Positions 22,380-34,400 of a DNA stretch of 64,000 bases are shown here, one piece after another. Under the pieces are notes generated by a model, which was not told the DNA's origin, did not search any database, and was given only the letters and a program-made list of their open reading frames with translations. Location of the stretch: the NCBI GenBank assembly GCA_017893485.1, contig CM030367.1, positions 83,520,853-83,584,852 of the forward strand, read 5' to 3'. The translations under genes and the position numbers were made by a program. Source of the DNA: Hemerocallis citrina. Lineage: Eukaryota > Streptophyta > Magnoliopsida > Asparagales > Asphodelaceae. How positions within the stretch are numbered: position 1 is the first letter of the stretch; each line of letters begins with the position of its first letter.

Positions 22380-22907
22380 TAGTAATCTGCAGGTGCAATG
22401 CACGTTCTAATTAATTAATTTTTTATATAGTAAATAATAAGACGTAATCTGTCCTCGAATTTGAGACCTCCTTTCACTCATCACATACTCTTTACAAATT
22501 ACCCCTAGGGACACAAACTTTATATGAGGGATACTTTTGTAAATAATTATGTTTAAATAAATTTAACTTTGTGGATATTGTGGTAACTAACAACAGTTGA
22601 ATAAATGAATGGTTAATATAACTATCACTTAAAAATGAACTAGTAATTTGTACGTGCGATGCACGTTCAATTTTTTTTATTTTTAATATAGTAAATAATA
22701 AGACATAATCTGGCATCGAACCTGAGACCTCCCTTTACTTATCATATACTATTTATAAATTATCCATAGTGGCACAAACTTTTATTTTATATGATTGTCA
22801 TTTTTGTAAATAATTATGTTGTAAATAAAATTAAACTTTGAGGGTATTATGTTAACTAACAACAGTTGAGTAAATGAATGGTTAATATAACTCCCACTTA
22901 AAAATGA
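22380..22907. repeat. Two tandem copies of a 261-bp repeat with palindromic core
   Basis: TAGTAATCTGCAGGTGCAAT at 22380 and TAGTAATTTGTACGTGCGAT at 22641 start two diverged copies that share TAGTAAATAATAAGACRTAATC, GAGACCTCC and TTAAAAATGAA. The second has the near-palindrome ACGTGCGATGCACGT. A related sequence lies at 38516-38650. Confidence 0.8.
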
Positions 22908-22924
22908 ATGATTGAGATTAGATG

Positions 22925-23045
22925 GGTGAATGGTTGTCTACAAATGACAACCCCAACTCTTCCATTATAATATTACAGATCATTGAGATTAGATGGTTGA
23001 ATGCCTACAAATGACAACCCTAACTCTCCCATTATAATATTAGAG
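22925..23045. repeat. Short tandem duplication
   Basis: CTACAAATGACAACCC...AACTCT...CCATTATAATATTA occurs twice, about 65 bp apart, each preceded by ATTGAGATTAGATGG. Confidence 0.7.
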
Positions 23046-23643
23046 ATTAGAGATTATAGTTTAGAGATAATTTTATAGACTTACACATGTATTTGCAAGT
23101 TTGTTGACTCAAGGACTTATAATGTATGCATTTTTGGCTAACTACATCCAGAATTGAGATAATAATTATTAGGTGATTAGGCTTCAAGTGAATAATTAAT
23201 ATAACTCTCATATAAAAATGTGTGCTTAAGATTAATCCGTCGATTGTTTTTTTGAGGTAAAAGGTGGAATAAAGCCACCATGTTTCATTAATAAGTAGTT
23301 AATAAAACAACCCCGGTGTACCAGGAAGGATACAAAAGTACATAACAGGAAAGACAAAACAGTGCAGGAAATAAAACATAAACTCCCAACAAAATCCTAG
23401 GGGGTGGGTCGAATCCTCCAAACAAAAACCAAAAGTACAGTAGGTGAAGACCAAACTAGCATAGAGTGCAGCTAATGAGACGGCTCCGCCCCTCAGTCCA
23501 GTGTCGGCCCAAACTCTACCTCCTCATCATCAAAATCCTCCACCTGGAAGACTCTGGCAATCTCCCCTCTCGCTCATGTGGCAGCAGCTGTAGCCCAAAA
23601 AGAAATAAGATGCATGATATGAGTAAGGTTACCAGAAATACTA

Positions 23644-26600
23644 CTACATGATGTACGAAAAATAAAAGTTATTTCTGTCTAGCCATAACACCCATGTAGT
23701 TGTCGCAATGGCAATGTACCACGCATCCTTCATTTCATGGCGAACCTTTGCGAATTTGGGGCCAACCCACAAATCCTCATATTCGCTGGGGTAGTCACAT
23801 GTTCCTAGGGCTCGTAAAACCTCTACCATAGTCGCCTTACTCCTTGGACAGTGGATAAAAAGGTGGTTCAAATTCTCCGTGTGCATGTTGCAGAATCCAC
23901 AGTCGGTTGCAATCTGGGGTTGTCTTTTGGCCAGGTTCTCTCTGGTGAGAATTGCATTATTGAGCACTAGCCAAAGGAAAACTCTGACTTTAATTGGTAT
24001 TTTTGCCTTCCATAATACCTGTGCCCAACTGGGTCTGCATCCCCGATAGTGAATCCGATGGTATAGGGAACTGACCGTGAACACTCCCTTGGGATCGAGT
24101 TCCCATCGCATCTGATCTGGGCCTTGGACGCATTTTGTCCCGGTCCATGTGATGTGTGCTTGTAGTTCGAGCAGTTGCTGATGTAATCTTGGGGTAAGAG
24201 CTCCTCGGAACAACGGCTTCCAACTTCCCCTCCTCCAAGTCTCGGCTACAGATATATTGGGTCGATTCGTTTTGTCATACAGCTCGGGAAAAGTTTCCTT
24301 CAAAGTATGTGCACCACACCATTTGTCCCACCAAAATCTGGTGGACCGCCCATTACCGATAGTTGACGTAACTGCTGAATTGAACGGCCCGCTAGCTTTG
24401 GTAATTTCTTTCCAGAATCGCGAAACTCTAGACCCTACTCGGAAGCCCAGGTTTCTTGTGCCTTTTCCTCGCAGGTATGGCTGAATGAAATCCTGTCATC
24501 CTTCCCCGCTGTGGTGAAAAACCTTCCACCACCATTTCCCCAAAAGGGCAAGATTCATATCTCTAAGGTCGATGATGCCTAGCCCTCCATGCTTCTTCTT
24601 CATGCAAGCGATATTCCATTTGATCATGTGGTAACCTCCCCTATTCGAATCTGCCCCTTTCCAAAGGAATCTTTTTCAGATTCGGTCAATCCTTTGGATA
24701 ACCCACTTCGGGAGCTCAAAAAATGACATGTAGTAGATGGGCAGATTGGATAGTACTGCGTTGATGAGTACAACTCTACCTCCTAGCGAAAGCGATTTTT
24801 CCTTTCCAGCCAGCTAGTCTGTCCTCCACCCTGTCGATTATAGGCAGCCAATCCGACTTAGTGAGTTTCCCTGGCCTGAGTGGAAGCCCTAAGTATTTGA
24901 TTGGAAACTCATTCCTCACACAGTTTAATATGGTGGCATGTTCTCGCGCTTCCTAATCGGAGAGTGTAATGGGAATCAGTGCACTCTTGTGGAAATTTAT
25001 CTTGAGACTTGACCAAGCTTCAAAACAGTAGAGGGCTCCTTTAAAGCAAACTGTTTCTGATCTGGTCCCATTTCCAAAGAGTAGGGTGCATCAGCGTACT
25101 GGAGAATTGTGCACCCTTGATTGGAATTGCTGCTGGCCACGGGCGTAATCCAACCCTTTTTTCGGCAATTTTCTAACATTCCCCTTAGCACATCTACTAC
25201 GATCGTGAATAGAAGCGGAGATAATGGATCCCCTTGCCGGAGTCCTTTCTTGCAAGGAAATGGTGGCCCTGGCCTCCTATTCACCGATATTGTCGTTTTA
25301 CTCGTAAGTAAACACTGTTTGATCCATCTAATCCATTTATCCCCGAATCCTCTCCCTCTGAGAGCTTCCAGTAAACACTCCCAATCGACATAGTCGTATG
25401 CCTTCTCAAAATCCAGTTTTAGGAGGAAGTTCTTAGAGTTGCTCTTATGGCAGTGGTGGATAACTTGTTCAGCAGTGGCCACACAATCTAGGATACATCT
25501 GCCCTTGATGAAGCCTGTCTGGGTTTTGCTGATTATACTATCCATTATACTCCCCAGGCGGATGGCCAGGACCTTTGTGATGGTCTTCACCGAGCAGTTC
25601 ACGAGGCTAATTGGTTTAAAATCCCCCACGCGCTTAGACTCCTCCTGTTTGGGTATGAGGACCATTTCCGCAAAATTGAACATGCCCAATCTGAGATTGT
25701 TATGAAAAAAATCATCCATCAGTACCATAATGTCCCCTTTAATTTCTTCCCAGAACACTTGGAAGAATATCATTGGAAAGCCGTCTAGCCCAGGGGACTT
25801 GTCGCTCCCATTTGGTTGATGGCCTTTTTCACTTCCATTTCCGAAAAAGGTGCCTCCAAAGAGGAGAAAATTTGCGTTGAACCATTCTGGTATTCCTGCC
25901 AATAATCCTCCCTCAGTGGGATCCTGAAATCATTCTTTCTTCCAAAGAGGCCCTTGTAGTAATTTTGAAAGGTTGCGGAGATCGCATTTTCGTCTTGCAG
26001 TGTTCCCGTATTCGTCTGAAGTGAGAGGACGATATTGGATCTACGTCTTGCGCTTGCCGCTCGGTGGAAGTATGCCGTATTCGCGTCTCCCTCTTTGAGC
26101 CACGAAATCCATAATCTTTGTTGCCACTTGATCTCTTCCAACTTGTACAAATTGGCGACATTTTTCCGAAGCTCTAGCAACTTGCTTCTTTCTTCCTGTG
26201 ACAGAACTCTCGTCTCTTCCACCCTTTCAAGCTCATCAATTCCTTCCAGAAAGGAATCTTTTGCACGCCAGATGGTCGAGAATCTAGATCGATTCCATCT
26301 ACGCAGCCTCTTTCTCAATCTGCGAATTTTTTCACACCATTGGGATGCTGCGTCCCTGCCAGCAGTTGGGAGCGCCCAATTCTCTATTACCATGTGATGA
26401 AATCCCTGAATTTCCAGCCAAGCCTTCTCAAATCTGAATTTCCGTGGCCTGTGGGCTCCGCGTATCCCCACATCGAGTAGGATCGGGGTATGATCTGATG
26501 TGGGTCTAGGGATCAATCTAGCTATAGCTAGTGGAAATTTAGCTTCCCATTTCATCGAGACTAAAATCCTGTCCAACTTGGCCATAACCGGAGCCGCTTG

Positions 26601-27157
26601 CATATTAGGCCAAGTGAATAGTCTGTCATTGATTAGGATATCGATCAGCTTTAGTTCTGTAATCACTCTATTGAACTGCTCTCTGTATCTGTCGCTAGAG
26701 CCTCTTCCCTTGTACTCAAAAGCAAATCTAGTGATGTTGAAGTCCCCCCCAACAATCCAAGATCCCGACCAACGTTGTCGAATGTCGACAAGTTCTTGCC
26801 AAAAGGCATCTCGGTCTGTAGCCACATTTGCCTGTAGACAACAGTCACCGTCTGTACCCAATCATCGGACCGTCGCTTAAGTCGGGTAGTCAGGGAGAAC
26901 GTTCCACTGTACACCTCAATGCAGGAGAGGATATCTGAATTGAACCCTATAGCAATCCCTCCTGAGGCTCCTGCTGATGGTCGTAACACCCATTCCTTGA
27001 TTCTGTTACCCCCGATTCTTTTGAGTTTGAGCCCGTGCTGGAGTTTGGTCTCTTGTAACCCTACCACTTCCACCTTAAAATTGCTAATGATGTCCCTTAC
27101 CATATCTCTCTTCCCCCTATTCCCCAGCCCCCTAACATTCCAGAATAGTGTATTCAT
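23644..27157 (-). pseudogene. LINE ORF2: endonuclease, reverse transcriptase, zinc-binding C-terminus
   Basis: The start is ATG at 27157 (MNTLFWNVRGLGNRGKRD), the first motif of AP-type endonucleases (the N in FWNVRG). GLQETKL follows, and the frame shifts near 26800. The second frame has VGGDFNI and SDHTPILLD, endonuclease motifs 3 and 4. RT (25902 to about 25080) has KSPGLDGFPM, FKPISLVNCSVK, LKLDFEKAYDYVDWE and GLRQGDPLSPLLF. At the catalytic box the frame reads QYADA because one base is missing inside the second Asp codon, and the frame is lost from there. The last part (24303 to 23644) has the plant LINE zf-RVT domain (W-x-K-IPIKVRVFLWLVLNNAI...CGFCNMHTENLNHLFIHCP). Confidence 0.9.
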
Positions 27158-30100
27158 TGGGGGACAGTGTCATCGGTGATCGTTGGTTTGGGTGTGGGGC
27201 CGGCTACATCCTCGGGGATGTCTGTCGACCCAGTGCAATTTCCTAGGGCATTCTCATAACTAGTCTTAACCCTTTCAGTTTCCCAACCCCTGATTTTATT
27301 GAGTAGTAAAGTATTGCGCTCTGTGTCACACACCTCTAACCCACATGTTTTAGCTAAGAAAAAAACTTCAGAGTCTGACATGAAATTTAATATAGTAGCT
27401 AAAAAACTAGTCATACCTCCGTTGTCGAATTTAGCAGCTTTGGCTGCCGCTGCTACCTCGAGATAGTCATCCAAGGACTCCACATGAGCCCTCTTGGGCG
27501 ATTAGTGAACTCTGAACCCAACCGTCCTATGCGAGGTTCCCGAACTATCTCCGGGTGCTGACTCTGGAAGTGTGGACAGGACCATCTCAGGCGAGATCTT
27601 CCTCTGGGTGTTAGCGATGAACTCTAGATCCTCTGACTCCTCATCTATGAATGAGAATTCTTCATCTAGATTTAGCCGCCCTTCTAGGTCCTCATCACTA
27701 TCTGTATGTTGAATTTCCCGTTGTAGAGTAGGCACTCTCATTGTGGACTCCTCATTGAGCCCACAGATTGGCGAATCAATAATAATAGTGGTGTTCTCCG
27801 TTGCAGTCCCCTCAGTGGGCCCACTCCCAGTTTGACATTGTGTCTGATTGTTCGAAACTCTAGTGCTACTAGTCCCAGAGACAATACAAAGCGTTTTGGA
27901 CCCCTCTTTGGGCCCATTAGCGCCTATAAATAGTCCACAAACCGGCCTGCCACTCACACACTCATTTGAAGAGAAAAGATCCCCTCCACCGCGGTCCATC
28001 TTACCGCAGTCTTCGAAAGACTCACTCACCGTTTGAATTAAAGGGGTTGTATGCATACCGCCCTTGCCAGCTGGCAATTTTAGATTGGAGAGGAATTCGG
28101 TTGGTGAAGATGGCGTAGGATTCAAGGCGAGTGGCGTTAAAAACGAAGGGTTGCTATCGCAGTTGGCAATTTGAGATTGGAGAGGAGATCGGTGGGTTGA
28201 GATGGCGTGGGGTTGCTATTTCTATCTTCATCCTTCCGCACTTTGGCATTTTCTTCTCGTCCGTTGTCTTCTTTATTTGTTTTGCCATTCCTCAAAAGAA
28301 TAGCTTCGCTACCTACTCCCTCAGCGCCACTCTCTCTCGCCATAGTGCACTTTTCTCTGTGGCTGAGCAGGTCCTTGTTCGTCGCTTTCCCCATAATGGC
28401 GTCTGCCTCCTACTCCCTCTGGTCCAAAAGAGCTTCTTTTTCCTTATCTAGTGAAAACCATCATTTGGTTACCCACTCTTTGGTCGAGAGTGTTCTTTCG
28501 CTTGTCTTCTTTCCCATCCTGGTGGTTTCCCTCACCAACCCCAGTCTGGAGGCCTGCATGTTGTTGCAGAGTGAAATTTTGCCATTTTGAGGGTCTGCCA
28601 TCCCTGTCCCTCCCTTATGAGCCCCAGCGCACTCCTCCTCTGTCGCATGCAGGGCTAAACCACCATTTTGGGTAATATTTTTGACTCCTTCTGAGTGGTT
28701 GGTCTCTGTCCCTTCCAAATCAGGGAGTTTGAGCCGGCCCACCGTCCAATCTGCTGAGTTGGAGGTTCTTGCGAACTTTTGACCACTGGATCTGACGGAG
28801 AGATCCCTGACTCCACTGAACACCTCTGCCGGTGTACCATGGCACTGCTCCTGCCCTATTGCCGCCTTGATGATCTCCCTGTGAGCACTTTCCACTTCAT
28901 GGGAACCATCGATAGTCAAATCCGTTGCTGGCAAGACCACTTGCTAGTAGGATCTGGTATCTCTGAGGGATGATGTTGGTGAGGGGGGGGGGTGATGGCC
29001 GCTTGTCCCTTCTGTGCTTCTTCTTTCTTCTCTAGCACGAATCTGATGAGATATGATTCGTCGAAGGAAAAAACCTTGGCGAAGCGTGGCATCAAAGATA
29101 TATCTATGTTTCTAATGAGAAATCTTGCCGAGACAATGTCTGACCGCCGCACCGTCTTCTCATCTATGTCAACCACCGTCCCAAATTCTGCTACTATCTC
29201 TTGAAGAGCTTCTTTCTTCCAAAAGTGTAGGGGGACGTTGTGGATCCAAATCCAGAAATTTTCTCCCTGTGGGAGCTCCGCTCCAAACGCCAGCGTCCAT
29301 GCGTTGAACTCCAGTTTGAAATGCCCAAAATCGACACTCCCCAACCTTACAACTTCTGAGACCTTCTCTGGCATGGGGAATGAGATTAGGTATTGCAGAT
29401 GGCACAACTTCTTGGCGACCCAATCTCCATGAGCTCTCATAGGCCATTTTTCAGTAAGTTCTTGCATTACATGTACCTCCGAAGGCCTCCCTTTTGTGAC
29501 TTTGGCAATGGCGCACCATTGCCGCAGCCATCTTTCTTCACTTTTGATAGTTTCCAAGCTCTTTGCTAGTCGAATCACCATGGGATTGTCTGGGGACTTC
29601 CCCCATCTCACTGGGCGCTCCTCGTCGCTGTGAGTCTTTACCACATTTATGCAAACATAAGAGAGATGCCCCCACTTCATGCATTTGAGGCAACACGCTT
29701 CTTTGGTGCATTCACTCCTGTAGTGACCTAGATCCCCGCAGTTGAAACAAGGTGCCGGCTTACGCTTACCCTTCCTCTGCTTCTTACTGTGTATGGCTTG
29801 ATCAGCATGAAGCTTAGTGAGAAAATCCTGACTCTTATTTTTCTTCCCCCTAACCTGAACCCACTGCCCCTCCTTTTCCACATCGCCGAAAACCCCTTCC
29901 ACCGTAGTCCCGTTAAGCGCAGCCCCTTCAAGGGCTCGCTCGGCGTGAGATTTAGGTGAATGGCTCTCCAGTGATGTTGGAATTACGAGTTGATAGGTGG
30001 TGGGATTGGGGGGGGGGGGTCGGAGTTGTATGTAGTGGTTCATTGTTGTCCATGTGTTTACGTTGGTGATGGGGATGATCAGAACCCCTGGGAGGTTCCA

Positions 30101-30653
30101 CAGAGGGTTTAAGAGGGTGTGGTAGCGTGGATTGTTGAGGTTGATGAAACGGTTGACAAGTTGGATTGGTGTTGGTGTTGGAAGGAAGATGGTGTTCCCT
30201 GTGTGCACCACTTTCGTGCAGATAACATAGTCTGGTGTTGGTGTTGGAAGGAGGGTGGTGTGGTTGCCTACGTGCAACATTTTCTTGATCTCTCAGAGAA
30301 TGTCCCCTTGGTTGGGGTTGACTGTGCTCTGGGGGTGGGATTTTCTTACGCCTGTACTGGCCTGTAGGAGGACCCCATCGTTCGGCCCTTCCCTCGTAAA
30401 ACTCCTCCTGTTGGCGTTGATATCCATAGCCTCTGGCGTAGCCCTCTCCGGAGCGATGATGAGCGTAGTTCCTCCCCTCGCGACGTTGATGTGCACGTTG
30501 GTGTGCACGCGTCGGGGAGCGAACACGTCTGAGCTCTCGAGTCCCTCGCTCATCGGGGAGCGGGCTCAACGGTGAGGTGGCCATCGTCGGGGCTGTTGGG
30601 ACAGTTGCTGCAGCAGGGGTGGGAAGAGGGGTGTGCACTGTGGAACGAAGCAC
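27154..30653 (-). pseudogene. LINE ORF1: Pro-rich N-terminus, CCHC zinc knuckles, DUF4283-like domain
   Basis: ORF1 proteins bind the LINE RNA. The N-terminal 200 residues are Pro/His/Arg-rich. The frame changes at a long C-run (plus-strand G, about 30007-30019). Then come two zinc knuckles (CFNCGDLGHYRSEC and CLKCMKWGHLSYVC) near 29740, and after them a DUF4283-like block (WLRQWCAIAKVTKGRP to MPRFAKVFSFDES). The knuckles lie before DUF4283, not after it as in many dicot LINEs. A further frame change lies near 28930. The C-terminal part (28125-27154) is acidic, with a TAA at 27502-27504, and ends in a stop that overlaps the ORF2 start. Confidence 0.85.
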
Positions 30654-30867
30654 GGTGGGTCTGGGTGGTTGAAGCTATTGCTGGGGAGGTAACAACGTGG
30701 TCGACTCCGGTATTGGACCTTGGGCTGGTGATGGTGTCGGTGGGTGGTGGACCTCCTCATTAGGGCCCGCACCCGCTGAGCTCTAGGAGTGAGAGCATGG
30801 TAGTAAGGAAGCCGATAGAGGGTGGGGTTTAGGAGAGGGAGTCGGGAGAGGTTAGGAGATTGTTTTT

Positions 30868-31110
30868 ATAAAATACACCACTCTCACTCTGTCATTATAT
30901 GTTCCTAAGAAAAAACAAAAAATTGAATCAGATTCACTGAAACCCTGACACAGGGAACAGAACCGAAAGTAACAGAAATCAGAACGAGCCAATAAACATG
31001 AGCCCAGTACAAACATGGAACCACACTCCAAAACCATCCCCTCCCTCTAATTTCCTTCCCCTCCTTCGTTCCCCATCAAGAAACAAAACCCTAGATCTTG
31101 GACTCCCGTC
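30868..31110 (+). promoter_or_regulatory. Core promoter and 5' UTR of SEC31
   Basis: TATAAAAT at 30867-30874 is a good plant TATA box. CACTCTCACTCTGTC follows, a typical pyrimidine start region, which would place the start of transcription near 30900 and give a leader of about 200 bp before the ATG at 31111. The bases upstream of the TATA box are LINE sequence. Confidence 0.6.
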
Positions 31111-31430
31111 ATGGCGTGCATCAAGAGCGTCCCCCGCTCCGCCCTCGTCGCCTTCGCCCCCGACGCCCCATACCTCGCCACCGGCACCATGGCCGGAGCC
31201 GTGGATCTCTCCTTCAGCTCCTCCGCCACTCTCGAGATCTTCAAGCTCGACTTCCAATCCGACGCCTACGATCTCCCCCTCGCCGGCGCCTGCCCCAGCG
31301 CCGAGCGCTTCAACCGCCTCTCCTGGGGCAAGCCTGAATCTGCCTCCGAGGACTACTCTCTCGGTTTAGTTGCTGGTGGATTGGGGGATGGCAGCATCAG
31401 CGTCTGGAATCCTTTAAAACTCATCAACAG
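31111..31430 (+). CDS. SEC31: SEC31 exon 1
   Basis: Encodes the first 106 codons plus two bases, including [15 protein letters not shown] and [17 protein letters not shown], the first WD40 blade. It is markedly GC-rich compared with all later exons. The donor is AACAG/GTTCTC. Confidence 0.93.
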
Positions 31431-34400
31431 GTTCTCTTTAATTTTTCGAAAAAAATCGCTTTTGTTCTCGCTCGATCTGCAAGTTCTTGAATTGCTTTCA
31501 TATAACTCACTCGTTTCTTGATCTGGATTTTGAAAATATAACCATCATGTCATTTGGCATTTGTATAGCGAATCTGTAAAATTTATTGCTTTGATTCATA
31601 CAATTTTCTTAGTTGAGGCTAAGAAATACTAATTTGATATTAAGCTTCACTTATGTGCAATGTCGTATGTTAACAGAAGTGTGTATATCAAAATGTGAAG
31701 GAGTATGCAACATAATTATCTTCTATAATTATCTCCTAATGAATGTTATTAGTATCTGGTAAGTGTATAATTATCTTCTATAAATTCATTATATAGTAAG
31801 AATACAAATGATAAAGTAAAATTTTTGTTATTTTCAAATTGAGGCAAATTATTATATCAATTGGTACACTAGTCAAATCAGAGGAAAAAAAGACTATTTT
31901 TTAAAGTAGAGAACTAAGATTACAAAGATAAGGTTGTATTCTACGAAGTAGATAATTTGCACAATAATAACCACAAAACTAGAGGTTAAAGACACCATTT
32001 CCCTTTTCTTGTGATACCCTACCGAGTACCAACCTATTATCCGCTTGATCTTCTCTCCACTTCACTGTCCTTCTCTCGAATTTTGCTAATATTTTCATGT
32101 CGTGGTTATGCTGGGGACAATCTCACAGTAATGAATAGTGTTTTTGTAGGCAGCCACTTGGTCCACCCAGGCGGAGGCGGTGGGTGGACCTCCCACCTAT
32201 GGGGTTTGTGCTCGAACTAAGTGGTTGTATTTAAGTTAGGTTAAGGTTCAATGGTTTTCAATTATTTTCTTGTTATCAAATTTTTATGTTTATTGAGTTT
32301 TTCCATATTTCGTAATGAATTTTCTGAATTTTACATAATATAATATATAATTGAACACCTGCCTAGGTGCCAAGGTGCTGGCCACCACCTTTGCCACCCT
32401 GCCTCGCCAACCATCGACAAAGACACTGCTAATGAAGTTCCATCTTTCACCCCAAATATCCATCTTTGCATGATCCACCTTTCAACAGGGTGTTTCTCTT
32501 GATTGAATAATCTTGTATCTCTATCTCCCTCATCCTGCTCCTCTTTTCTTAGCTTCTCTCCCTTCATTCTATTTAAGTGTGCCCTATGTGAGAATACTAG
32601 ATAAGAAATGCAACTAGAGGTCTGCAGTGTTTCTTTTATTGAAAAGAGAAACAAATTGCATAGTATAGCATGAGTTGTATCAAAATAGGAAACCAGTATG
32701 ATGTTTTAATGCTTCTATAAACCAGCGCTATGATGTTTTTAGTGCTGCTGCTTTGCTCTTCTAATGCTGCCATGCTGGCAAGCATAGAGTTGTACGAAGC
32801 ACACCTGTTCAAAATCCATTTCCTTATGTTTGGTCTATACTTTGAGTTTTTGATGTGGATATTTGCATGGGTGTCCTTTTGGAATTGATATGGGGAGACA
32901 AATAGAAGTCTTCAAAATTTAGGCATTCGTCTGTAGGCTAGTAGATAGTTATAAGAATTCATAGGTTTCATCTACATTGCGATGTTCTTGAGACTGCTTT
33001 AATATTGAAGAATATTAAGAAAAACAATACTACTAACCTGTACATTTAAATAATAAGCATAACTTATTTTATTGTATGCATGTTATTCAGGTAAGTAAAG
33101 ATACACTAGTATGCCAATCTACACTCAAGTATTAATATCTCAGCGCTAGGTAGAAATGCCAACTTTCAGCTCGGAGTATTGTGATGTAAAACTAACCCTA
33201 AATAGAGAGTTTCCAAGAATCTTAAATGATTAATTTTACCAACATGTAATGCAGATCAAAGTTAGAATTTTAAACAGTTAATCGGTTTGATGGATTTTCA
33301 AGAACTGTATCACGTTTAACAATCCAAATTAATAATTCAATTCTAACAATCAATAATTAAATCTCTAAGTGTTCTTAGCAAATAAAAGATTCAATATTAA
33401 TTCGTATTCTAATCAAGCAAGTGGAACACTCAATCCTAATTGTTTTTGTGGACGACAGGAAAATTAGATAATATAATAGAGATGATAATTGATAAAGCAG
33501 TATAACACAAATATTTGTAAATTGAAAAGAGTATACCGAGGGTTCGAAGAACTCAGCGTAGATCTCGGAAGAGCACAACAATGGCAGCAACAACTTCAAG
33601 AGCAATGACAGCAAAAGCGAGGGCTGGCGGATCTGGGCTGGCGTCAGCGCTCGGGAGGAGCAACGGTGGTTGGCGCTGGCTGCTGTTGGGCACGCGACAG
33701 ATGACAAGGAGACAAAGTGGGAGGGAGACAGACGATGAGGGAGAGAGAGACAGGCGCTCGGGGCTGCAGGGGTGAACAGGCTGTTGAGGAGGGGTGGCTA
33801 GGGACGAGGGTGAGGTGTGCGGTTCAGAGGTTCGAGAGCACAGGGATGAGGCGAGGCCGGGGATGAAGTGGAACAGGGTGTTCGGGATGGGTGCTGGCGC
33901 AAGGGAAGGAGACGATCGGGAGGTAGGGGGTTTCGGGATTTGGAGGAAGAAGATGAGGAGAATGGGGATTAGGGTTTTGGGTTTTTTGGGGGATTTTTTA
34001 ATTTGGGGGATAGATTTTAGAGTTAATCACTAACCCTAAAATTGTATTAGGATTTATCACAAACCCAAATAATTGGATCTCAACTGTATCACACAAAAAG
34101 AGAAGAAGAGCAAAACTCACAATAATTTTTAATCAAGAATAGCATATCTTTCTCATTAATCTCAGGGCTTATAAATAGGCTCAAAACAAATTTTGATACA
34201 AATCTCAAAAGATTTTAAAAATCTCAAAAATATTCTAATGCAAAAAGAAAGATTACATATGGCTATAATTGTCAAAAAACAAATATGGTACTGAAATAAA
34301 ATACTAAACTAAATTGAATTGATGTCCTCATCATTCTCTCCGGGTGGGAGAGAGCTCGATCCAGTCTAGTCAAAATTAGTGATCCTGTCATGGTGCTTCA

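Larger units (their letters stand above)
23242..30867 (-). mobile_element. L1-type LINE, near full length, inactive
   Basis: About 7.6 kb on the minus strand: 5' untranslated region, ORF1, ORF2 and an A-run (plus-strand T7 at 23247-23253) as the 3' tail. GATTG followed by T-run is found at both ends (23242-23253 and 30858-30867), consistent with a short target duplication merging with the tail, though the T-run makes its length uncertain. Both ORFs are broken by shifts and stops. The 5' end abuts the SEC31 promoter. Confidence 0.85.

Noticed and set aside
28131..28675. Hydrophobic plus-strand frames in the LINE
   Set aside because: Antisense shadows of LINE ORF1.
30998..31369. Pro/Ser-rich frames overlapping SEC31 exon 1 in other frames
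   Set aside because: Shadows of the GC-rich exon 1; the SEC31 frame is clearly the coding one.
33581..34033. Arg/Gly-rich plus-strand frames, repeated at 36888-37173
   Set aside because: These lie in the LTR leader; duplicated because both LTRs contain them, not because they are a gene.
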